Source: Paenibacillus lactis
GTDB taxonomy: Bacteria > Bacillota > Bacilli > Paenibacillales > Paenibacillaceae
Direction of reading: 5' to 3'
NCBI RefSeq assembly: GCF_017873605.1
Contig: NZ_JAGGKI010000017.1
Coordinates: 50,149 to 114,148, forward strand
DNA length: 64,000 bases
Numbering within the stretch: position 1 is the stretch's first letter; every line of letters starts with the position of its first letter. The position numbers and the translations under genes are program-made. The notes beneath the pieces were generated by a model. It saw only the letters and a list, made by a program, of their open reading frames with translations. It was not told the origin of the DNA and did not search any database. Positions 1 through 10,000 of the stretch are shown one piece after another.

Positions 1-1
1 C

Positions 2-106
2 CGTACGCCCGGCACGGTCTTGTTTGATTTTCTGAACAGCACCGTCAGCCCGAACGATAAAATATTCATTCCTTATGGCGGGGTGGTACGCAATGAAGTG
101 GATTGA
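2..106 (+). CDS. 3-prime end of an unidentified gene (partial)
   Basis: An open frame enters from the left edge and stops at 104-106, giving a 34-residue tail that ends in VVRNEVD. Its stop lies 14 bases inside the next gene, whose ATG is at 93, which is the tight overlap expected of an operon. The remaining sequence has no membrane segment or motif I recognise. It is reported mainly because the overlap makes it likely that the next gene is co-translated with it. Confidence 0.4.
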   Translation, partial: RTPGTVLFDFLNSTVSPNDKIFIPYGGVVRNEVD

Positions 107-1070
107 ATGGGCTGTCGTTGGTGTGCTGATCTTTTTCCCGTTTGCCACAATCAATCAGATTGATGTGGAACTGATGCGTCAAACGATGCTGCTCGAACTG
201 CGTTATGACGCTGCCATGGATGCTGCGGTGGATGCGGCGGCACAAGCACTCATCATCAATGCTGATCAGCAGCATGAGTCACGCTACGAGTCGGTCAAGC
301 GAGTGGCGGTCAACAGGGAGGAAGCGCTCACGGCGTTTTACCGGACGTTGTACGCCAATTTCGGCATATCCGGCGATCCGGTTGCGCAAGGGGTGTTGAA
401 CCGTTACATTCCGGTGATTGTCGTCATTGGATACGACGGGTTTTATGTCTATGCTGAGGATGAATGGACAGATCGTAACGGCCAAACGGTTATGGCACCG
501 GCTTGGGGAACCAAACGGCCCTATGCGTATACCGATTCAAACGGCAACAGCTATTCCTTTACGCTGGATGAACAAGTGCTGGTGTATGCTGCGGCGACTC
601 GTAGTTGGCATGAAGGTTTTCGTAGGGACATTCAGGCGGAGGCCAACATTCCATTGTTAAGAGATGCGGCGTTATTTCATGAAGTGCGGCGCAGCACGAT
701 CGTGGGCGCAATACAGGATGAGCTGTCCTATCGGATCAACAAGCATAACGAGGTCGCCCTGCGAAATGGTCTTTCCTATACGTTTACACTGCCGTCCATC
801 CCGCTAGAGGAATGGCATAACACGATTGCCGATGTAGGCGTTGTGGCTTTTATGCAGGGAATTCCGATGGGACGCAAGGTATATAACAACTACGCACTGG
901 GCGGCAGCCGCGTGATGAAGCAAACGGAGATTGTGGGAGCAATGAAAGGCAATATGAAAGTGTATTATCGCAAAAGCTGTCCGTACTCCTATCCGATAGA
1001 AGAAACGTTCGCAAGCGAAAAAGCGGCGGCGCAACAGGGCTATATGCCGCTTTCTTGTTCCTCTTTCTAA
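93..1070 (+). CDS. Membrane-anchored protein of unknown function, mobile-element associated
   Basis: This is a 325-residue protein. Residues 4-22 form one hydrophobic segment with few charges (WAVVGVLIFFPF), followed by a hydrophilic Ala-rich helix and a mixed globular region, which is the build of a pilin-like or TadE-like anchored protein. I chose the ATG at 93 because the hydrophobic segment follows directly and the start overlaps the upstream stop; the Shine-Dalgarno is weak (GGGGTGG). I do not recognise the family. Its place at the outer side of a conjugative-element gene set suggests a surface or assembly role, but that is inference from position only. Confidence 0.55.
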   Translation: MKWIEWAVVGVLIFFPFATINQIDVELMRQTMLLELRYDAAMDAAVDAAAQALIINADQQHESRYESVKRVAVNREEALTAFYRTLYANFGISGDPVAQGVLNRYIPVIVVIGYDGFYVYAEDEWTDRNGQTVMAPAWGTKRPYAYTDSNGNSYSFTLDEQVLVYAAATRSWHEGFRRDIQAEANIPLLRDAALFHEVRRSTIVGAIQDELSYRINKHNEVALRNGLSYTFTLPSIPLEEWHNTIADVGVVAFMQGIPMGRKVYNNYALGGSRVMKQTEIVGAMKGNMKVYYRKSCPYSYPIEETFASEKAAAQQGYMPLSCSSF

Positions 1071-1157
1071 GGGTGGACAGTCTGACTCATGCACATTATG
1101 CTAGTAGTAACAGTACAACCAGTCCAGTCAGGATTACTTGAATAAGAGGTGAAATGA

Positions 1158-2264
1158 GTGAAGAAATGGTTTATGGCCATGACGATTGCCGTCCTGGTTA
1201 GCAGCTTGTTCGGGGCTACGGCAAGTGCTGCCAGTCTTCCTCCTGCGTTTGTAAGCGTGGTGCTGGACGGCAAGAAAATATGGTTTCCCGATGCCCAAGC
1301 TTATGTTGATGAGAACCAGCGGACATTAGTGCCGTTTCGCTTTGTCGCAGAGTCGCTCGGTGCCAAGGTTGGCTGGGAAGCTCCGAGCCAATCGGTGCCG
1401 ATTGAACGGGACGGCCAGCAGATTCGACTGCAAATCGGTTCAAATATTGCGCTTGTCAATGGACAAGAGGTCGCTTTAGATACGCAAGTGGTAACCAAGG
1501 ACGGCCGGACGTTTGTGCCGCTGCGTTTTGTCAGCGAGGTGCTGGGCGCAGAGGTGGAATGGGACGGCAGTACGTCAACGGTGACAATTCACACGAAGGA
1601 CATCTCTGAGAGCGACACGGATGAATGGGGCCGCTTGCTCCGCAAGACGGATCTTCCGAAAAATGCGGCGGACTATCCCTACATTTTGGCCGATGTTCCC
1701 AATGAGATGTACGAGATGGCGTACCCCCCCTCCCGTCCTTCAGAAAGCAAAGTGTCTTCCGAACTGTACGCGACCATCTCCGAATACAACAAGCAGAACG
1801 TGGACATCTGGATGGGACACTTAAAAACGTTTGGCGCTTTGTTGTTAAATGTAGATTACCGCACGATTGATGATACGTGGGCGCAGGCCATGTTTGCAAC
1901 GAAGATGCAAAACTCCAATGCGGAATTGAGATACATTCGTGAATATGTGGATTGGGTGAAAGAAAATCAAATTCATATTATGGGCTACCTGGAACCGGAG
2001 CCGTCCATGATTTTTTATGACGGGTTTGGAGCGGATTATATTCGCGTCAAGTTTCGGGTTCAATTCCTCTCGTTTAAACATCATGAACGGTTGATTTATG
2101 ATAACTGGTTTCCGCAGGAAGCAGATTTTGAAAAGAATGTGTGGTATGAAGGGTACGCCGACATCAAAATGGTCACCAACGTCGGCGGCCATTGGGGAAG
2201 CACGTTAAAGGTCTCGCCCACGGCCAGCTTGTTTTTCAACCACACGATTTCAAAGGTGGAATGA
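1158..2264 (+). CDS. Secreted protein with copper-amine-oxidase N-terminal (stalk) domain
   Basis: The 368-residue product has a classic signal peptide (MKKWFMAMTIAVLV, with cleavage near ASA). Residues about 30-130 carry two copies of the stalk-domain pattern: DENQRTLVPFRFVAESLGA, and then GRTFVPLRFVSEVLGAEVEW. This is the Cu_amine_oxidN1 fold, widespread on secreted Paenibacillus and Clostridium proteins, where it is a wall or scaffold module and not an oxidase. The remaining roughly 230 residues match nothing I know. The start is GTG 1158 behind AAGAGGTG. The stop is 3 bases from the next start, so the two genes are very probably cotranscribed. Confidence 0.75.
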   Translation: MKKWFMAMTIAVLVSSLFGATASAASLPPAFVSVVLDGKKIWFPDAQAYVDENQRTLVPFRFVAESLGAKVGWEAPSQSVPIERDGQQIRLQIGSNIALVNGQEVALDTQVVTKDGRTFVPLRFVSEVLGAEVEWDGSTSTVTIHTKDISESDTDEWGRLLRKTDLPKNAADYPYILADVPNEMYEMAYPPSRPSESKVSSELYATISEYNKQNVDIWMGHLKTFGALLLNVDYRTIDDTWAQAMFATKMQNSNAELRYIREYVDWVKENQIHIMGYLEPEPSMIFYDGFGADYIRVKFRVQFLSFKHHERLIYDNWFPQEADFEKNVWYEGYADIKMVTNVGGHWGSTLKVSPTASLFFNHTISKVE

Positions 2265-2267
2265 TCG

Positions 2268-5200
2268 GTGAGCAACAGAAAACTTTATCAACGTGTACTG
2301 TGCATGCTGCTGGCATGCACTTTTTTTATGCCGTTTTTCGTCGTTCAACAAGCGGCGGCAGCTCCCCCGCAAGTGATTATCCGTGACGGCAAGATTCAAT
2401 TCGAAATCACCAGCACGGCGGCGAGCACTTCGATTCGGTATCGGACGGTGGGCTGGGTGGTGACCCGGGAGCAAGTTTGCAGCACAACATCGCCCAAACA
2501 ATGCGCTGACCCGCGCAGCAGGCCGCATGCCTTGTTTATGAATCAGGAAGTACGACAAATCGGGCAGCATCCCGATCCTCCTGTACCGGGGCAACCGTTG
2601 ACATCATACTACGAAATCCCCGAAGAAATCGTGACGCAGCGCCTCTGGCAAGCAGGAATGGAAGGCATTCAGAACAATGACGATCTTTACTTTTATGCTG
2701 TGATGGTATCGGTCAATGCGGACGGCTCGGTGCGGAAAGGTCCGTTTTATACGTTGTCCGGGATCAAACAAGCGGAAGGCTGGAGATTTCCGGACGATCT
2801 GGATGATTACTTTGGCTTGCATATTCCATATCGTAGTGCGGAATTCCCGGTGGACGTTATCGCTAAAACAGTAGACGGACGGGTGATTTGACCGACCGGA
2901 TGTGACATTTGAAAAAGGAAAGTTCGAGATCGGGGAAACGATCAATCATGAATTTCCGGCGGTGATCGAAGACAATGGAAAAACGTATACCATCGCTCGC
3001 TCCTATATATCACCGAAGCAAGACCCGTCGCGAAAAACGTGGGTGCAGGAAAACCCGGAAACGAACGAAAAAGTGCGCATTCGCAGCTTTACGGTCGCGC
3101 TGGGCGGAACGAATCTAATCGCCGAATACCATGAGGAAAATACGGTGAAGGCGATTTATATGACAGAAGGCGGCCAAGTCCTGAAAGAGGTGGATAAAGG
3201 CGAATATGCGACCGGAGATGAAGTGAATCACACGTTTGAAGCCGCACTGACCAAAGACGGGCAGACGTATGAAATCATCCGGTCTTATATCACGAACAAC
3301 AACAAGCCCGACGAGAAATTGTTTATTCAGGAAAAAGGAGATAGCAAGTTGCTGGATCGGTCCATCTTTGTCGGTTCCGGAGGCTCCAATTTTATCGGCA
3401 TATACAAAGGGGGAAATGGCGGTACGGATGACGAAACAGAGCCTGGAGCTGTCAAGGAAAACGAAGTGATGAATCCCGATGCTTCGGCTGTGATCCAAGC
3501 GGATACTCGCGGTGCGGAACGCTTCGACGTGCTTCAAGGCATCCCGACATCGGAGAGTCTTTATGTTCAAGCGAATGCCAAAGCGTATCTGTACCGAAAC
3601 AAATTTACGGAAATCAAAGGGACGAAGACGTACCCGATTACCGTTAGTCGAACATACACGCTGCGCTGGACGGAATACGTTTCCGGTCCCCCGGACAGCG
3701 AAGGCAATCCAACCAGAGTGCCTGTTTCACGCTCGGATACACAAACCGTAACGAAAAGCTATACCGTGGAGCGCAAGTACAGCTACTGGCTCATTGATCG
3801 TCTGGAGGTATATGGCTTGCAAAAAGCAGAGGTTTCCAACTACGCGTTACCCAGCGGACAAGTTACCTTGAAGCCGAACGGCTACGCGCAGCCAAGGGTC
3901 TCGGTTTCTCACGACGCCACCCATCAGGCTCATATTATCGATCCGGTCTATCAAAATGTGACGCTGCCTGGGCAAACGATTCAAGGAGGTTCCAGCCGTC
4001 CATCTGTGCCGAATGAGGATTGGACCAACGCAGCGGAACAGGCTGTCGGAAAAATCAAAGTGAAAAATGACTCACTGATCTTTAACGGGCAAACGATTAT
4101 GGACAACCGGATCACGGAAGAAACCGCCCCGCCCCCGAGGGAGATACCGACTCCGCCCGAGATCGGACAAAATGTTCTGTATAGCAACGGTTTGTTGATC
4201 GATGCCAGCAAACCCAACAAGGCCGAACAGCCAAGCTCCGGCACGATCTTCTATGCGCTCATCGAAGGAATTGGAGGCGGCCAGAACCAAAGCTATCCCA
4301 TTGATGGCATTAATCCGGTGACGGTGCATACGCCGGTCGTCAACCAGGCTTCCGTATCTGACGATCAGGCGCATAATCAAAAAACGCTGCCGACCGCAGG
4401 GAGAGCCGCGCTTATTCTGGATCGTCCATTTACGGTCATCATCCCAACCAATGGAGCGCATCGGGATATAAAGGGTTACGGCAATCGCGACTATGGCAAG
4501 TATATGCGCGACAAGCAAGTATGGTTTCCGTTTGACGTGTACAAAGCGGATCGGAAAACGCTGATCCCGAAAGAAACATGGACGTCGATCCCGGTCGGCC
4601 AGATTCAGACAACGTTTTATTTACCTGTTTGGGTGGACGAGGGCAATTATGATGTACTATTCCGAACCATTGCTGAAAATAGTCCTCCCTCCTTTACGTC
4701 ACAAATGAACGCCAATTTAGACTTGACGCACCATGTGGCCACACAGGTTGTGCCGGTTGAAGTGATCGGCCGTGTCTATGATTTCCGCATCACAGACATT
4801 GCCGACTTTAATTGGGAGACCGTATTTCGCAGAGAACGAGGAAGTGCAACGCCGACTGGCAACGCTTATTGGGTGGGTACGAAGGGCATCGACGGCGCAG
4901 CACGGGGGAATCAGCCTCCTTACGTGTTGCCGATACGACCGGGGAGCCATCCGGATGCCGGCAAGAAAAACGTGGCTGTCAAAACCGGCTACCATATTAA
5001 ATTTGAATTGAAGAGTATGGGCAATATGTTCGGTTCGGACGACGGGATCAAGATTACGCCAACCTTTTACTTTGTCGACAGCAAGGGCAAGAACCGGCAA
5101 GAGGTGGACTTGTACTATCATTCGGGGAATAAACGTTTTATTCGCATCGGCTCCAGTGCAGATGTGGAGCGGCGTCATGTGACGCTGGACACCCGCTTGC

Positions 5201-5781
5201 GCAATATGTCCCAGCAGGAACTGACGAACACGGCATCTTCCCTTTGGTCGCTGAACGGTGCGTCTGGCAACCAGCAAACGTTTATTCAGCAGTTTTTGAA
5301 AGATGCACAGCAGCCCGTTTACGTGGGCGGATATGATGTCATGTTGCTCCCGCCACGGCTTCGGACATTTATCGGCAGTATGGAAGTTCCTTCCGGCATT
5401 GACGTTTCGCGTGCCCATGCTTCGGTGCAGCGATGGGTTGGCGAATACAGTCTACCTGCCGCGCCGTATGTCGTCCCCAAAGGATTCAACTTGGCCGAGT
5501 ACGGACGAACCAATCGGCTGGACGATAAGTCGCCTATCTTTTTGCGGGACGGGTACATCATTGTCAATTTCAATATCGAAACGATTCGCAATCAGAATGT
5601 GAATCAACCGCATTTGCAGTATATCCACGCGCCGCTCAGCAATCAATGGCGACGAGAAGGGTTTCAGCATCGCTTTGTCGACCCGTATGGAGCAACGTTT
5701 AGTTTGCAGGACGGCGATATGGTGTTCTATCATGCCGACCTGTCTTCTTATGATGACTTTGGAACAGGGGGTACCCATTAA
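2268..5781 (+). pseudogene. Large secreted protein, split by a single-base frameshift
   Basis: Two frames together encode one exported protein of about 1,170 residues: 2268-2891 (signal peptide, GTG start) and then from about 2887 to 5781. The break falls inside a repeated module. The unit at about 3148-3340 (VKAIYMTEGGQVL, then GEYATGDEVNHTFEAAL) is matched by a first unit whose left half (VDVIAKTVDGRVI) is in frame one and whose right half (GKFEIGETINHEFPAV) is in frame two. Dropping one T from the TTT at 2887-2889 joins them as GRVIDRPDVTFEKG. The remainder is beta-rich and unrecognised. No LPXTG or membrane anchor is seen at the C-terminus. The frameshift could be a true mutation or an assembly error. 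Confidence 0.7.
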
Positions 5782-5807
5782 ATTCACCAGCCGGGAGGAT
5801 AGATCAA

Positions 5808-6281
5808 ATGGAAAGGTTACAAAGTGCCGCACCGGAGGAGGCGGCTTATTTTTATTCCTCGTCTGCTGAGGAGGGCATTGCGCGCGGATGCATCGGTCAT
5901 CTGCGCGGCGATTTTGGACGGTCGGGCGAAGAGTTCTGGGTGACCTGGTTTCCCCGGAACTCACCTTTTGAAACGCCTACATTTCAAGAAGAATTGGGCA
6001 AGGCGTTTCAAGTGATCGGCGATCAGGGCGTGCTGAAAAGCCGTCGGCATATGCTTCGGTTCTGCAGCCAGCATCCGGAAGCACGGATCGGCGGCGCTTG
6101 GAGCACAGATGTGTACGGCTTCCGCATGGAGACGCAGGATCACCGCTACTATTTGCGATGCTTTCCTTTTGCCGGGGATTACAACTTTTACTTATACTGC
6201 TACGCCCGGCCGGAGCGCGTGACGGAGCAGCAGCGGCAAGCGTCAGCCGTGCAGAAGAAAAAAACGGAACAGCAACGTTAG
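5808..6281 (+). CDS. Conserved mobile-element protein, first copy of a tandem pair
   Basis: A 157-residue cytosolic protein without signal or membrane segment, starting at ATG 5808 behind GGGAGG. It shares an ordered set of blocks with the next gene: GHLRGDFG, an FW.(S/T)W block, HPEARI.GAW, YGF, and a C-terminal YY.RCFP..GDY.FY.YCY. I associate this pattern with hypothetical proteins encoded beside the helicase/methylase of Firmicute conjugative elements; no biochemical function is known to me. Many aromatic and Cys/His residues are conserved, so a structural or nucleic-acid-binding role is possible. The last 20 residues are charged and probably disordered. Confidence 0.65.
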   Translation: MERLQSAAPEEAAYFYSSSAEEGIARGCIGHLRGDFGRSGEEFWVTWFPRNSPFETPTFQEELGKAFQVIGDQGVLKSRRHMLRFCSQHPEARIGGAWSTDVYGFRMETQDHRYYLRCFPFAGDYNFYLYCYARPERVTEQQRQASAVQKKKTEQQR

Positions 6282-6301
6282 TGGAAACGGAGGTTCGGGC
6301 G

Positions 6302-6784
6302 ATGTTTGGCGAACTTCAACCGTTAGCATCGGAAGAGACACCTTACTTCTATTCAGCGATCGCGACTCAAAGCAAGGAACTCAGCTATATCGGTCATTTG
6401 CGAGGAGATTTCGGCACTGATGACGATCATCAGTTTTGGATGTCATGGTCGGATCATGCCGGGGAACGGAGGACGCTTGCCTTTCGCCAGGAACTGGCGG
6501 CACTTGTGCAACATTTGCAATGGCAAGGACTTTTGCTCAATTTGAATGAGATGCGAGCCTATTGCAGGCGGCACCCGGAAGCACGTATCCCCGGCGCATG
6601 GCATTCCGATGTTTGTGGTTTCTGTTTACAAACCACTCACTATCGCTATTATATTCGCTGCTTCCCCCATCTTGGCGATTACAGCTTCTATATCTACTGC
6701 TACCGCAAGAATCACTTGCTTGGCCGATCTGTTCAGCAAAACCAGAACGGCGCGGTAAACCTTGTGAAGGAGGACGTACAATGA
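6302..6784 (+). CDS. Conserved mobile-element protein, second copy of a tandem pair
   Basis: A 160-residue paralogue of the preceding gene with the same block order (GHLRGDFG, FWMSW, HPEARIPGAW, CGF, YYIRCFPHLGDYSFYIYCY). I place the start at ATG 6302, eight bases after ACGGAGG; longer readings into the upstream gene lose the homology. The stop overlaps the next ATG (ATGA at 6781-6784). The copies differ at most unconserved positions, so the duplication is old and both have been kept. Function unknown. Confidence 0.65.
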   Translation: MFGELQPLASEETPYFYSAIATQSKELSYIGHLRGDFGTDDDHQFWMSWSDHAGERRTLAFRQELAALVQHLQWQGLLLNLNEMRAYCRRHPEARIPGAWHSDVCGFCLQTTHYRYYIRCFPHLGDYSFYIYCYRKNHLLGRSVQQNQNGAVNLVKEDVQ

Positions 6785-7042
6785 ATGATCTAGCACGCTA
6801 CATGCTGATCGCGGGAGCAGCCGTCCCGCCAGCTGCAAAGCTGTTGTACGGCTATTGCTGGATAGGGCGGGCGACACAAGTCGGTCTACCTGTCCAGTAC
6901 AAAAATGGCAATCGATGTAGGTTTTTCTCCTTCGACGGTATGTCGAAACTTGCACCGTTTGCAGAGTAAGGGCTTGATTCGGATCATGACCCGCTATTCG
7001 GAGGAGGGGATTCAACTGGCCAATCAGATTACGATCTTATGA
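6781..7042 (+). pseudogene. Small helix-turn-helix protein, frameshifted
   Basis: The reading frame from ATG 6781 (overlapping the upstream stop) gives MNDLARYMLIAGAA and then AKLLYGYCW before the sense is lost; its stop is at 6969. In another frame from about 6878 to 7042 the DNA reads KSVYLSSTKMAIDVGFSP, then STVCRNLHRLQSKGLIRI, which is a clear winged-helix/helix-turn-helix segment like those of small replication-initiator-type proteins on such elements. One indel near 6865-6885 would join them into about 85 residues. The second stop is 16 bases before the start of the large helicase gene, so the two probably share a message. Confidence 0.55.
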
Positions 7043-7058
7043 AAGGAGAAAGGTACCG

Positions 7059-10000
7059 TTGACCGCGAAAATACAGCATATCGTTGATTTGTCCGTTCAT
7101 ACCGCCCGCACGGTTGTGGAACATCCCGACCGTTGGGCGGATTTTTTATCGACAGCGGCGTGGAACTACAAGTATCCGTTTCAAGATCAGTTATTAATCT
7201 ATGCACAGCGGCCCGATGCTACAGCTTGCGCATCCATCGACGTCTGGAACAAGCGGCTCAACCGTTGGGTCAAACGCGGGGCGAAAGGTATTGCACTTAT
7301 CGAAGACCGGGGCAACCATTTTGGGTTACGGCATGTGTTTGATATCTCGGACACGCAAAGCCGAGATCCTCGACCGGTCTCGCTTTGGCGCATGGAGCCG
7401 GGCGATATAGCGGTCGTTACGGAAACGTTGAACAATGCGTTTGGCGAGCAGGAACCGGATGCGGCATGGCCGAATGCGCTGCTGAGCGCAGCCCGGAACG
7501 CAGTGGATGACAACAGTTCGGATTATGTGGATTTGCTTGTTCGAGAGCTTGAGGGCAGTCTGCTTGAAGAACTGGAACGCCAACCTGTGGAAGTGCTGTT
7601 CCGTCAGATTGTGTATCATTCCGTTGCCTATATGGCACTAACCCGCTGTGGTATGAACGCCCCTCACTATATTGGACGGGAGGATCTTTCAGGCATCGGG
7701 AATTTCAATACACTGCCCGCTCTTTCGCAGCTTGGAGCAGCGATCAGCGACATCGCGGAGATGATGCTGCGGGAAATCGAATCGACGATACGGGTGCAGC
7801 GGCGTGTAGAACGTCAGACTTCACAGGCTAGAGACGTTCGCACCGTTGCAAGAGAAACGGCCTTGACACAAAATGAAGCTAAACGATTGCCAGAAAGGAC
7901 GGATGAACATGGAAGTGACTTACACCCGTCAAGGGGGCTATCTGCTGCCCGACCTGACACTGACCGAGGATCATCAACTGATCGGCAAGTATGGGATGTT
8001 GCGCAAAAACTACCTGAAAACCGAGAAGAAAGGCACATACGCCAGCCTGCTGCTCTCGGGCGAACTGCACCAGCATCTGACGGAAATCGACCGGTCGGCG
8101 CGGACGCAGCTCGAACAGACGATGAACGAACTGCTCCGTCTGCACCCGGCCCCGGACAAAGCGAGCGATCCGCTGGGCTGGACGGGTTACATGAACAGCC
8201 TGAAGCAACAGGTGGAGGAGACCATTCTGACAGAACTGATTTACAACTAAAATGGTATGATCGAAAAACGGAAGATCGGAGTCTTCCGTTTTTTCATGAC
8301 CATCATGCCATCAACGATCTACTGCGCACCGCTCCTTTACTGAAAAGCAAGTCGGAAATCGAGGCTTTCTTCGCCGCACATGAAAATGAAGGGGAGCGGG
8401 CGTTGTATGTGCGTAGCCTGTTTGCGCCGGGTCAGTCCGAGCTTACGCTGGACGAAGACCTTCTCATCGGGTATGAACCGTATCGCAATGTGCTCCATCT
8501 TTGGACGGGTCCGGCAACCGAACCAACCGCACAAAGTTTTTACGATTGGGAAGTGATCGCCGGCCATATCAACAGTATGATAGTACTTAACGAATTTGAC
8601 CCGGCACGAAAGACGGAGCCATCGGTTCAGCAGCAAACCTTATTTATGGAACAGGCGGAGGCGGATACAGCCTCCGCTTTTGTCTGGCCGCAGGCGGTGA
8701 TCGATGCGATTCTCCAACAAGGAAGCGGCTTTGCCAACAGTAAATATCGCATTGCTCTCCATTTTCAGCAATCGTTATCGGAGAAAGAAAACGCCGAATT
8801 TTTGAAACGGGAATATGGCACGGGCGGGCGCGCCCCTGTACTGATCGGCACGGATATTTATGAGCATCATGATAGCAAAGGCATCACGTTGACCCGACGT
8901 TCAATGACGGATCAAGAGCAAAAGCTGGTGTTGCCTTGGATGAAGGTACAGAAGCGGATCGGCGAGTTGCTGGCGGCGGGACGTTATCTGAATCGTTTGG
9001 AAACGGAACGACTTCCTGCATTTGCCGAGCAACTGGAGGGGCGCCGCGGGCAGATGGCCGAAGAAGCGTCTGCTCGCGAACGGTTGGAACAAGAACATCC
9101 GTCCTCCTCACAGCAGTCGGAGACGATGGAGCGGAAGCAGGCGCGTTATGCCTATGCGCCCGGCGATACGGTTTTTTTTGGCGCGGACGAATATGAGATT
9201 TTGCTGGTGGAAAACGGTAACGTGATGCTGCGGGATGTTCATTTTCCGCTTTTCACCAAGGAACTGGAACGCCGAGATTTTGAACGCATCCTGCGTGAAA
9301 ATCCGCTTAATGATCATCTGCTAACTGATGAACAAGGAGTGGAAACCGAAGCGGAGGAACCTGCCGGAAAAGAAATAGAGCCGGAGCTTTCGGATGGAGA
9401 TGAGCCGAAGTCTGCCTCGGCATCCCTTCAGTTAACCGAACAAGTATCGGATGAGGCGCATAATGAGGAAGCACCCTCTGCTCCTTCCGCTGTCGAGGAT
9501 GTACGGTCTGTTGCACCGCAAACGACTGCGGTGAATTACCGTATCACCGATGACCAGTTAGGGCATGGCGGAGCCAAGGTTAAGTATGGTTTTAATGTAG
9601 CCGCGATTCGCTTGCTCAAACAATTGGAGCTAGAAGGCCGCCAGGCAACTGCGGATGAACAGGTCGTTCTCGCCCGCTATGTCGGATGGGGCGGAATCCC
9701 ACAAGTATTTGACGAAGCGAACGCGCAATGGACGGCCGAATATGCCGAACTGCAATCGTTGCTGGAACCGGACGAATATGCGTCCGCTCGCGCATCAACG
9801 CTGAACGCTCACTATACGTCTCCAGTTGTCATTAAAGCAATCTATGGTTGTCTGGAAAGGATGGGCTTTCGCAACGGCAATATTTTAGAGCCTTCCTGCG
9901 GGATCGGCAATTTCTTCGGGTTAGTTCCGGAGTCGTTTCAAGACTCGCAGCTATTTGGTGTAGAACTGGACAGCATCACAGGTCGCATCGCCAAGCAGCT

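Noticed and set aside
4717..5418. A 233-codon minus-strand frame
   Set aside because: Antisense to the large secreted protein, whose plus-strand frame is continuous over nearly 3 kb with signal-peptide-linked sequence; no motif on the minus strand.
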